Assembly (NCBI GenBank): GCA_016207285.1
Contig: JACQPW010000080.1
Span: forward strand, 1 to 12,028
Reading direction: 5' to 3'
Length of the DNA: 12,028 nt
DNA from: Candidatus Kerfeldbacteria bacterium
GTDB lineage: Bacteria > Patescibacteriota > Patescibacteriia > UBA9570
The position numbers were made by a program, and so were the translations under genes. Every line of letters starts with the position of its first letter. The stretch's first letter is position 1. Under the pieces are notes generated by a model, which saw nothing but the letters and a program-made list of their open reading frames with translations, did not search any database and was not told the origin of the DNA. Below, piece by piece: positions 1 to 6,692 of this stretch.

Positions 1-1
1 G

Positions 2-646
2 GGTAAGTTATTGGGTACCACGGCTCAGCCAGGCGTTTTAACGGAGGCCATTCGGCAAATGCCATTTGCCATTGTGTTGTTAGATGAATTTGAAAAAGCC
101 AGTAAAGAGGTGCATAATGTTTTTTTGCAAGTGCTTGATGACGGTCGGCTCACGGATGCGCAAGGCCGCACAGTAGATTTTACCAACGCCATGATCATTG
201 CCACTTCCAATGCTGCTACCGACGCTATTCAGGAAGGATATCAGCAGGGGATGGATCATGAAGCCATTCGAGATCATTTATTAAACGATGGGGTTTTGCA
301 GCAATTTTTTAAAGTGGAGTTGATTAACCGCTTTGATCATGTGGCCATCTTTACCGCGCTTGAGCCACATGAATTATTTGCAGTCTGTGAATTATTGTTG
401 CGTAAAGTGGGTAAACAGTTAGCCACCAAGGGCATGACCCTACGTTGGACGATGGAAGCCGTAGTGGAGTTGGTGAAGCAGGGTTATCATCCGCAATTTG
501 GAGCCCGGCCATTACGCAGATTAATCCAGAACCGGGTGGAAGATGGGATAGCTGAGTTGATGTTACGTAGTGAAGTTAAACGGCGCGATGTGATTGAATT
601 GCAAGCCGGTGGAACCTTAAAAGTCTATCCGGCAGAACGCATGTGA
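2..646 (+). CDS. Clp/Hsp100 AAA+ ATPase, C-terminal part (ClpB/ClpC-like second AAA domain), 5' truncated
   Basis: Hsp100 ATPases unfold protein substrates by threading them through a hexameric ring, either to disaggregate them or to feed ClpP. The frame is open to the window edge, so the start lies upstream and the Walker A motif and main pore loop are not visible. Counting from the first full codon, a Walker B motif (IVLLDE, residues 24-29) is followed by FLQVLDDGRLTDAQGRTVDF, typical of the second AAA domain. Then come sensor 1 (TSN, Asn near 70), the arginine-finger region INRFD (Arg near 110), and the small D2 domain with sensor 2 GARPLRR (near 167). TGA stops it at 644-646, and the next gene starts inside that stop. 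ClpB, ClpC and ClpA cannot be told apart from this part. The GTTAQPG stretch before Walker B lacks the GYVGYEEGG segment usual in ClpB, so this is a diverged member. It is probably cytoplasmic. Confidence 0.93.
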   Translation, partial: GKLLGTTAQPGVLTEAIRQMPFAIVLLDEFEKASKEVHNVFLQVLDDGRLTDAQGRTVDFTNAMIIATSNAATDAIQEGYQQGMDHEAIRDHLLNDGVLQQFFKVELINRFDHVAIFTALEPHELFAVCELLLRKVGKQLATKGMTLRWTMEAVVELVKQGYHPQFGARPLRRLIQNRVEDGIAELMLRSEVKRRDVIELQAGGTLKVYPAERM

Positions 647-1158
647 CGATCGCTTGGGTAGTGTTCGTTGTACTGTTACTTGTACTTATTCCTATCGCCT
701 TGGCTGGGATTTCGTTTGCTCCTTGGGTACCTACTTGGCAAAGCGACATTGATCGGGCGTTGCGCTTGGCAGCCGTCAAACCGGGTGAAACGGTCTATGA
801 TTTAGGGTGTGGTAACGGTAAGGTGGTGTTTGCGGCCGCCAAATTAGGCGCCCATGCGGTTGGCATCGAAATCGCTTGGCCGTTTTATCTGTGGTGCCAA
901 GTGTCTAAACTGATTCGGCACGCTAGTTTGGCTCATTTTAAACTAGGCAATTTATTCAAAGCCGATTTACGAACTGTGGATGTAGTTTATGTCTTTGGCA
1001 TGCCCGATAATATTAAACATAAACTAGCCAAAAAATTATTAGCTGAGCTTAAGCCTGGCAGTCGCGTGGTGTCTTATGCTTTTCATATTCCAGGTTTACC
1101 GAATGAGTACAAAGACAAGCCCCAAGGAAAAATGAGCGTGTTTGTGTACCGTTTTTAG
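643..1158 (+). CDS. Membrane-anchored class I SAM-dependent methyltransferase, FAM173-like
   Basis: The GTG start at 643 overlaps the clp stop by four bases (GTGA), so the two genes are translationally coupled. The 171-residue protein begins with one hydrophobic helix (about residues 3-24). A Rossmann methyltransferase core follows: motif I VYDLGCGNGK (51-60), an acidic strand end VGIEI (73-77, Glu76), and a strand DVVYVFGM (113-120). The closing strands carry LKPGSRVVSYAFHIPG. The combination of N-terminal helix, a VPT segment, D-L-G-C-G-N-G and the VFGMP stretch is what I know from FAM173/ATPSCKMT-type proteins. The eukaryotic members methylate a lysine of the ATP synthase c subunit. That substrate is not shown here and should not be assumed. 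The methyltransferase call is firm and the subfamily is a recognition by pattern. It ends two bases before the convergent pilus operon. Confidence 0.85.
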   Translation: MTIAWVVFVVLLLVLIPIALAGISFAPWVPTWQSDIDRALRLAAVKPGETVYDLGCGNGKVVFAAAKLGAHAVGIEIAWPFYLWCQVSKLIRHASLAHFKLGNLFKADLRTVDVVYVFGMPDNIKHKLAKKLLAELKPGSRVVSYAFHIPGLPNEYKDKPQGKMSVFVYRF

Positions 1159-1160
1159 TG

Positions 1161-1421
1161 TTATTCAGCCGTTGGGGAAACAAACGGATTGGCGAGGGTA
1201 CTCACATCGGTTGGGGTAGTCGTTTTGGTTTCCAGCTGTTGTAGGACGGTATCTAACTTGCCTGCTGGCAGAGCATAATCACTCGCTGTAAAGGTAGTGG
1301 TGGCATTGCCAAAGAGTGGTAGGTAAGCAATGGTATACAAGTACCAGGCCAAGACGAAACAACTGGATAAGATGATCAGTGTACAAGCCGGCACAATCAG
1401 TTTGATCAAATATTTTTTCAT
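1161..1421 (-). CDS. Small single-pass membrane protein in the PilP position of the pilus operon
   Basis: This is the last gene of the pilus operon, 86 residues. The ATG at 1421 overlaps the TGA of the pilO-like gene by four bases (ATGA). That makes it a better start than the TTG at 1433. The N-terminus is MKKYLIK followed by a hydrophobic helix (about 5-29). The remaining 57 residues are mostly polar, Thr-rich and predicted outside the membrane, ending in LANPFVSPTAE. In diderm pilus operons PilP, a lipoprotein, follows PilO. Here the sequence LSSC (18-21) fits a lipobox, but the residues after the Cys remain hydrophobic, so a plain transmembrane anchor is more likely. Homology to PilP is not demonstrated. 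Only position, topology and the short NPF-containing tail, which recalls the DPF-type end of the PilP linker, suggest it. It most likely partners with PilN/PilO. Confidence 0.75.
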   Translation of the reverse strand: MKKYLIKLIVPACTLIILSSCFVLAWYLYTIAYLPLFGNATTTFTASDYALPAGKLDTVLQQLETKTTTPTDVSTLANPFVSPTAE

Positions 1422-1969
1422 AATGAACGCCAATAGCTAATCGTTTGGATCGTTAGGCTAATCACATCTGGGCTACTCGAAGGTGTCTGAATGGTAAACT
1501 GTTCAATCGTTAGGGCAGTCGGCTCAGTTTGGATGGCTTGAGTGAAAGCTAAGACGTCAGCCCACTGTCCCAGTACTTGAATTTCTACTTGCGTGGGGAC
1601 AATCTTCACCTGGCTACTACTGGTATCAGGTTCTTGCACATTTAAATCCATAGTGACCTGGTGTTGGGCGGCTAATTCTTCTAAGCGGCTGACAAATAGT
1701 ACTGGGTTAGCTTGGTTCACGAACACTTGACGCAGACTAGCGGTAGCGGCTTCCAACTCGCTGCGACGTTGCAACACGGTAATTAAGTTAGCAGTGGCTT
1801 GCGTACTACCCGACTGACTAGTTTGAGCAGCGCTAATGCTTGTGACGGTACGCTTCAGTCGGTCAATGGCCGGTAAAATCACCACTAACCAAACCACTAC
1901 CACTAGCGTAATGGTTGTGAGCATAAACCAACTGGATTTATTCAATTGTTTCCAAATTTTGAGGTTCAT
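1418..1969 (-). CDS. pilO: Type IV pilus inner-membrane assembly protein PilO-like
   Basis: PilO pairs with PilN in the inner-membrane alignment complex that connects the cytoplasmic motor to the growing pilus. The 183-residue product has a short basic cytoplasmic tail (MNLKIWKQLNKS), one transmembrane helix (about 14-33) and a helical segment rich in Gln, Ala and Arg. Its C-terminal region is a mix of beta strands and helix (VKIVPTQVEIQVLGQWADVLAFTQAI), matching the ferredoxin-like fold of PilO. Sequence identity to classical PilO looks low, so the call rests on topology and the pilM-pilN-pilO order. I chose the ATG at 1969. The ATG at 1978 would add three residues. Neither has a clear ribosome binding site, and both lie inside the end of pilN (32 or 41 bases of overlap), which suggests translational coupling. 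Confidence 0.85.
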   Translation of the reverse strand: MNLKIWKQLNKSSWFMLTTITLVVVVWLVVILPAIDRLKRTVTSISAAQTSQSGSTQATANLITVLQRRSELEAATASLRQVFVNQANPVLFVSRLEELAAQHQVTMDLNVQEPDTSSSQVKIVPTQVEIQVLGQWADVLAFTQAIQTEPTALTIEQFTIQTPSSSPDVISLTIQTISYWRSL

Positions 1970-2486
1970 AGGTAGCATTGATACGAAAAGGCACGGTATC
2001 TTTTTGGGTTAAATCAGATAATGGCAAATTAACTTTATGCACACCAGCGATGGCAGTTAGAATCTGCTGGTAGTCTACCAAATCATCACGGGTAGCGGCT
2101 GAACCAGATAGTTCCAGTTTTTCTTCCACATAATCTAGGGACAAACTATGCAGTTGAATACCAGCCGGTGTGGGTTGGAGTAGATTAACTAGGTCTGGCA
2201 AGATCTGGGGTTGCTGAGTGAGAATCGGTTGCGCCGCAGTGGTCAATAACACTATTTCATCGACGATCGTTTTTAACTCAGCTTGTTCTTCGGCAGAAAT
2301 CAGGTCTGTACTTGAGGTCGTAGCCAAATCACTTAACCAGCGTTGTAATACCCAATCCGATGCCAATAGCATCACGACAGCACAACTGGTTGCTACGACT
2401 GTTACCCCGGTTAAGAATTGTAATTGTTTAGCGACAAAGGCTCTTCGTTGGGCTACTTTTCTAGTTTGGGGAAGTAGGTTTAACAT
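1938..2486 (-). CDS. pilN: Type IV pilus inner-membrane assembly protein PilN-like
   Basis: PilN binds the actin-like PilM through its cytoplasmic N-terminal peptide and PilO through its outer domain. The 182-residue protein starts with LNLLPQTRK. This is the INLLP-type PilM-binding motif that defines the family, and it is the strongest evidence here. A transmembrane helix follows (about 23-46). A helical stalk rich in Glu and Leu (about 60-90) leads to a small alpha/beta domain containing GIQLHSLSLDYVEEKLELSGSAATRDDLVDYQQIL, close to the usual PilN pattern of a strand, then G-x-A, then a helix. The ATG at 2486 lies four bases after the pilM stop, which supports coupling. The length is normal for PilN. 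Confidence 0.9.
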   Translation of the reverse strand: MLNLLPQTRKVAQRRAFVAKQLQFLTGVTVVATSCAVVMLLASDWVLQRWLSDLATTSSTDLISAEEQAELKTIVDEIVLLTTAAQPILTQQPQILPDLVNLLQPTPAGIQLHSLSLDYVEEKLELSGSAATRDDLVDYQQILTAIAGVHKVNLPLSDLTQKDTVPFRINATYEPQNLETIE

Positions 2487-2490
2487 ACCA

Positions 2491-3396
2491 TTAATCGGCC
2501 AAGGCTAAACCAAGGGCAGTTGCAAACACGGTTGCCCGAGACAATTTTTTGCTGAGGTGATTTGGTTTGACGTGTAATAACGCATTGCCAAGCTGGACCG
2601 GTATATGCACAATCTGATTTAACCATTGTTCCAGTTGCGGGGTTAAGGCACCACTGCCACAGAGCACAATTTGTTCCGGTGCTCCCAGTGCGCCAAAGTG
2701 CTCCTGTACGTAGGTGACTGTTTGTTGCATAGCTCCCGCCAGTTGTTGATCCAGCAGACCGGCCGTACCAAAGACACTTGGATAACTGACTGTAAACTGA
2801 ATCGTACCGTTAGCCACAAAGACAATGCTGGTGCGGGCTGTGCCTAAATCGACCACTAAACTGCGTGGGGCTTTCGTTAAGGGATGGGGGAGGAGGGCAT
2901 TGGCTAAAGCTTCCGATTCCACATGTAGTCCAACCACTTCATAATTGGCAGCATCAAATTGCGCCAACAACTGATCAAGCAAATCGCGCCGTGCGGCTGC
3001 AATCGTGGCTGTCTTTGTGGTGCGTTGGATCGCTAAGTCGTAGTACATCTCATTTTCCTGCAAGGGCAGGCTCTGTTTGGCCGCCGTTTCAGCGGCTTCA
3101 CGTCCAGCCGCTGTCACTGCCACGGTGGTCATGAAAGAGATCTGTTCCGGTACGCCGACATGCACTGATCGGGTTGACCAGTGTGATCCGGTGACGCGGT
3201 GCGGCAACTCTTTCAAAGCTTGCACAAACGCCGTGGGCTGCAGGATGATGCCATTCTGAATAATGCCTTCTGGTAGATCTAATTCGGCAAAGGCATGTAG
3301 GCGCACGTTACGATACCCATGTTGCAAACGCACTAAGCGTAACTTATGGTCACTCACATCAATACCAGTCGTAACGTGTTGGGCTAAAATGGCCAT
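2491..3396 (-). CDS. pilM: Type IV pilus actin-like ATPase PilM
   Basis: PilM is a cytoplasmic actin/FtsA-fold protein that binds the N-terminal peptide of PilN and links the platform to the ATPase. In this 301-residue protein the first phosphate loop is GIDVSDHKLRLVRL (11-24). The second is LVVDLGTARTSIVFV (180-194), and the adenosine-binding segment is IVLCGSGAL (243-251). The tail SRATVFATALGLAL resembles the usual PilM ending 'y.va.GLALR'. It is somewhat shorter than typical PilM proteins of about 350 residues. The start is the ATG at 3396, six bases after the stop of the PilX-like gene. The following pilN ATG is four bases downstream of its TAA. Confidence 0.92.
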   Translation of the reverse strand: MAILAQHVTTGIDVSDHKLRLVRLQHGYRNVRLHAFAELDLPEGIIQNGIILQPTAFVQALKELPHRVTGSHWSTRSVHVGVPEQISFMTTVAVTAAGREAAETAAKQSLPLQENEMYYDLAIQRTTKTATIAAARRDLLDQLLAQFDAANYEVVGLHVESEALANALLPHPLTKAPRSLVVDLGTARTSIVFVANGTIQFTVSYPSVFGTAGLLDQQLAGAMQQTVTYVQEHFGALGAPEQIVLCGSGALTPQLEQWLNQIVHIPVQLGNALLHVKPNHLSKKLSRATVFATALGLALAD

Positions 3397-3402
3397 ACTG
3401 AT

Positions 3403-4785
3403 TTACGGGTTGACTTCTTCCCAAGAAATAAAAGTGTAGTCGTCTTGGGTAGGAAAGTAGGGTGGTGGTGCGTAGTACAAGTTTGGATCATAGTTGGTTG
3501 AAGTGGTCTGGTAGCCTGATAGTATTGTACCAGAACTATCCACCCAGCTCCATGTCCAGACTGTATTGGTGATGACTGTTCCGTAGGTTTCCAAGCTGCT
3601 TTTAATGGTATCAGCTGGGTAATAGGATGGATAATAATAGTAACGCAGGACATGACCATCCTGGGCTAACAACGCCGCATCAATCACTAAATCATTGGGC
3701 GAATACAGCGGCACCAAAATATCTTGCTGGGCCATTAAGCCAAGCACCGAACCACTGGTACGATCGGGATAATAGTTAATATCATCGTCAATAATAATAT
3801 CACGGGTAATACCATCACCGGCCGGCAAGTGCGCCGCTGCCACCGTCACCCGACCATTGACCTGTCCAGACACCCAGGTTTGGTCGTCCACAAAGATAAT
3901 GCCATTACTAGGTAAGGCATGGTTGACGTAACCACTGATCGTATTTTCATCTTTAATGTCGTTCGATTCATACGTCCAGTCGGTCATGTCGTGGCCCCAG
4001 ACACTGTCTTCTAATTTTGTGACTTTATAGGCAGTAAATGTGCCGTCACTATTAAAGACTAAATGGACACCTTTGCCACCGACATTATCTAACAAGACAC
4101 CAGCCTCACTGGCAGCTAATTCCATGGCGTCAAAATCTAGCGTGATGGCGTCAAAATCGATGGCATCAGAAATTGGGAAACTCCATAGCAGAGGATCTTG
4201 ACCCGTTCCCCAAATACCAGGTTTTTCCTCATCGGCACAGCCATGTTCCGAACCACAGATATACGTTTCTTTGATGGAGGTGGTGAGCGAATCAGCTGAT
4301 CCATCCATACGAATACCACCATTCGAGTGCAGGCGTCCATGGACAGCTTCTGTATCACCAAACCAGACATTGCTATTAGTCAAAAAGGCGTACTCAGCAT
4401 AGGACGGTTTACCATAACGGATGCGTAAGGTGCGTTGTAGGTCTGGATAGGCATAGGTCCAGCCAGTGCTGGTGATGGTAATAGTGGTAGAACCATTGCT
4501 GGGCGGGGTCACTGTAATCGAATAGTGGCCAATCATATCACCATTTTGATTGTAGTAATCCTGTTCAGCACCATCATAATTTTCTGGGTCATGCGCCAAT
4601 AACCAGCGGTAATAATTAGCACCCGCTTCGGCCACTTGTAAAGCCTGTTCTGAGCTAACCGAACGTTGGATGCCGCGGTGTTGCACAATCAACAAGCTAA
4701 TCACCGCACCCATGACCATAATAGTAATGCCACCGAAAATAATCAGCGACACTAAAATGTAGCCAGGTTGTTTAGAGGTTGTCAT
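3403..4785 (-). CDS. PilX/GspK-like minor pilin with large ectodomain
   Basis: This is a 460-residue secreted or pilus-tip subunit. From the ATG at 4785 the N-terminus is MTTSKQPG followed by YILVSLIIFGGITIMVMGAVISLLIV, a prepilin-type leader and helix. Position +1 is Tyr and +5 is Ser, so the Glu5 of ordinary pilins is missing, as in GspK. An amphipathic helix (QALQVAEAGANYYRWLL, about 47-63) follows, as in PilX proteins. The rest is a large beta-rich domain with VHGRLHSNGGIRMDG (about 148-162). This resembles the HSNG motif of the DUF4900/DUF7305-type domains found in such proteins. The only two cysteines (about 177 and 183) could form a disulfide. The C-terminus is rich in Tyr, Trp and Pro. 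Alternative starts are the ATG at 4806 and a TTG at 4815. It overlaps the preceding prepilin gene by 14 bases, and pilM follows after six. Confidence 0.82.
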   Translation of the reverse strand: MTTSKQPGYILVSLIIFGGITIMVMGAVISLLIVQHRGIQRSVSSEQALQVAEAGANYYRWLLAHDPENYDGAEQDYYNQNGDMIGHYSITVTPPSNGSTTITITSTGWTYAYPDLQRTLRIRYGKPSYAEYAFLTNSNVWFGDTEAVHGRLHSNGGIRMDGSADSLTTSIKETYICGSEHGCADEEKPGIWGTGQDPLLWSFPISDAIDFDAITLDFDAMELAASEAGVLLDNVGGKGVHLVFNSDGTFTAYKVTKLEDSVWGHDMTDWTYESNDIKDENTISGYVNHALPSNGIIFVDDQTWVSGQVNGRVTVAAAHLPAGDGITRDIIIDDDINYYPDRTSGSVLGLMAQQDILVPLYSPNDLVIDAALLAQDGHVLRYYYYPSYYPADTIKSSLETYGTVITNTVWTWSWVDSSGTILSGYQTTSTNYDPNLYYAPPPYFPTQDDYTFISWEEVNP

Positions 4786-5398
4786 TAAGGTTGCGTAATT
4801 GGGCATAGGTCTCAATCGTATGGGTGTCGGGGACTCGATTTGGATCTACATTCACGTCCAGGTGTATTTTGACCAACTTGACTTCAGACAAAGCAATCGG
4901 TTCAGCCAGTATAGCATTATTCAAATCATAGTAGGAGAAAATAGCGTTACCCGTGTACGTACCATTCACAATGCCGGTGGCTATTGTTTTGGTGATGCCG
5001 TTGGCTGGTAAATATTCTGCGGGGGCAGCGGTTGGTTCAATGATGGTTTGGGTGATCGTGGTACCAGACAAGGTATACGTCACTTGTTCAGCGTTCGCAT
5101 CGGCGTCAACGTCAGAAAAAAAGACCAGCGTATTAGTCTCAGCTGTCACAACAGCATACGAGCCATCGGCTCCATCGGTGCTTTCACGCAGTGCTTTGGT
5201 CATCACTCCCGTAGCTTCATCGGCTGTTTCAATCGCATCGGATTGTTCAGAAATAAAGCTTTGGAGACGTCCAGTTTCAATCATAAAGGTAACGATCCCC
5301 ATGACCAATAACGTTCCAATGCTAATGGTAATCACTGCTTCTACTAAGGTAAAACCAGGCTGACGGATCACCTTACAGGACATGGATTTGTTCTTCAT
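4772..5398 (-). CDS. PilW/GspJ-like minor prepilin
   Basis: This prepilin has 208 residues from the ATG at 5398. The class III leader ends at RQPG and the mature helix begins FTLVEAVITISIGTLLVMGIVTF. Cleavage is expected after Gly15, with Phe at +1 and the conserved Glu at +5. After the long N-terminal helix comes a beta-rich globular domain containing LVFFSDVDADANAEQVTYTLSGTTITQTI. That 'long helix, then alternating strands, with a T-I-T strand' pattern is usual for PilW/GspJ minor pilins. It would be processed by a prepilin peptidase not encoded in this window. The start is uncertain: ATG codons at 5404, 5398 and 5383 all give plausible leaders, and none has a clear ribosome binding site. 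All overlap the end of the upstream pilin gene, which stops at 5373. The position between the PilV-like and PilX-like genes matches the gspI-gspJ-gspK order. Confidence 0.85.
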   Translation of the reverse strand: MKNKSMSCKVIRQPGFTLVEAVITISIGTLLVMGIVTFMIETGRLQSFISEQSDAIETADEATGVMTKALRESTDGADGSYAVVTAETNTLVFFSDVDADANAEQVTYTLSGTTITQTIIEPTAAPAEYLPANGITKTIATGIVNGTYTGNAIFSYYDLNNAILAEPIALSEVKLVKIHLDVNVDPNRVPDTHTIETYAQLRNLNDNL

Positions 5399-6692
5399 TA
5401 CCATTGACGATGACGGTACCAGTATAGGTCGTATATCCTGCAGCGGTGATGGTTAGTTCATAGGTGTCTGCGCTGAGTGGGGTAAAGAAGGCTTGACCAT
5501 TCACGTCGGTGTTTATGGTGGTGTTGTAGACCGACGCTATCATTAGTTTGACACTAGCGTCAGCAATCGGGACATTATTGCTGTCACGGACATTAATCAA
5601 GGCGGTGTAGGGGACATAATCATCCAGGTCAACAATAATCGTCTCGGAGGACAATGCTGCCGCTGGATACGGCAAGATGTGATCGTAACCAGCGATGACA
5701 TAACCAACACTGGCTTCATCAATCAGGACAGAGTAGCTGTCTGCCGGGAGATCATGCAACTCAGCATTTCCACCAGCATTCGTGGTCAGTATTTCGTCGT
5801 AACTATAAATGGGCTGACCATTACCATCGGTACCTTTCGTCAATTCACCGTGCAAGCGAAACGGGATATCAGGATGTGGTTCACCAGTATCCACTGAGCG
5901 CAAATGAATAGCCAGTAGATTCACTTGGCGTGATATTTCAAAATACTCCTGGGTAATCTCTCCATCCACTACATTCAAGTGTGGCGGATCTGGATTAGGG
6001 TTCAGCAGAGCATCACGATCATACGTTTGATCCGTACTGTAGTTCGTTTTGGTTACCGTCACTTCATACGCTTCCACGCCAGCGGGCACGCCTGGCAGAA
6101 TAAACCGACCATCACTATCGGTTTCGCCAGTGGTTGAAATCGGCGGGATTAAGGTTGGTGCTTCAATAGTCACATCAGCATTCGCCACTGGTTCAAGGGG
6201 TGAAGTAGTGGGGTCAAACACCTCTATCCAAATGGTGCCACCGGTGGCATTACTTTCAATCGTGGTCGGTACAATGTTCGTCACTAGGATCACTGGGTTA
6301 TCACTGTTGCCTTGGCTCCAGGTGACACGGATGCGCACTTTTTTGTAATCGGTATTCAGCGTATCGGTTGGAGCAACATCATCAAACTCATCATCTACAT
6401 ATTGAATGTTCGTCTTGATCGTGTAGGTCACATTATTCAGTACTTCCGTTTCCGTCTGGAGTAAGTCCCCAGCCGGCACACCACCAACCGTACCCACACT
6501 GTCATACGGCAGGTTCTTAATCAACTCAATTTTCTTCCGCGCGATGCCTAACGCGGCACTACGATTTTGATCATCATTCACAATGGCCAATGCTCCAACC
6601 ATCAACCCATACAACGCCAGCACAAACATCAGCAAGATACCCGTGCCGACGACTGCTTCCACTAAGTTAAAACCGGAGCGGTTAGATTTCAT
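5373..6692 (-). CDS. PilV/GspI-like prepilin fused to three carboxypeptidase-regulatory (Ig-like) repeats
   Basis: This is a 439-residue modular pilin. From the ATG at 6692 the leader is MKSNRSG. The mature helix starts FNLVEAVVGTGILLMFVLALYGLMVGAL, with Phe at +1 and Glu at +5. A short pilin domain follows to about residue 145, including RSAALGIARKKIELIKNLPYDSVGTVGG, typical of PilV/GspI. Then come three beta-sandwich units of the carboxypeptidase-regulatory/PEGA kind, at about 152-219, 257-336 and 362-439. Each shows 'V-x-V-x-D ... P-I/V-x-x-A-x-V ... T-x-x-D-G-x-F/A ... L/V-P-A-x-x-Y-x-V'. GspI/PilV proteins are usually below 200 residues, so the added repeats are a real extension, probably displayed at the pilus tip as an adhesive stalk. 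The TTG at 6719 is a poor alternative start. It overlaps pilC by 11 bases. Confidence 0.88.
   Translation of the reverse strand: MKSNRSGFNLVEAVVGTGILLMFVLALYGLMVGALAIVNDDQNRSAALGIARKKIELIKNLPYDSVGTVGGVPAGDLLQTETEVLNNVTYTIKTNIQYVDDEFDDVAPTDTLNTDYKKVRIRVTWSQGNSDNPVILVTNIVPTTIESNATGGTIWIEVFDPTTSPLEPVANADVTIEAPTLIPPISTTGETDSDGRFILPGVPAGVEAYEVTVTKTNYSTDQTYDRDALLNPNPDPPHLNVVDGEITQEYFEISRQVNLLAIHLRSVDTGEPHPDIPFRLHGELTKGTDGNGQPIYSYDEILTTNAGGNAELHDLPADSYSVLIDEASVGYVIAGYDHILPYPAAALSSETIIVDLDDYVPYTALINVRDSNNVPIADASVKLMIASVYNTTINTDVNGQAFFTPLSADTYELTITAAGYTTYTGTVIVNGNEEQIHVL

Noticed and set aside
1169..1187. CCGTT ... AACGG inverted repeat as a terminator for the convergent operons
   Set aside because: The stem has only five pairs with a nine-base loop, and no T-run follows on either strand. 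It lies inside the coding sequence of the small pilus protein.
1359..1370. LSSC lipobox making the last pilus protein a PilP-type lipoprotein
   Set aside because: The residues after the Cys stay hydrophobic for about a further 15 positions, unlike a lipoprotein signal. A transmembrane helix is the simpler reading.
4953..5363. 136-codon open frame on the plus strand
   Set aside because: It is antisense to the PilW-like prepilin, and its Ser/Val/Thr-rich translation mirrors the pilin codons.
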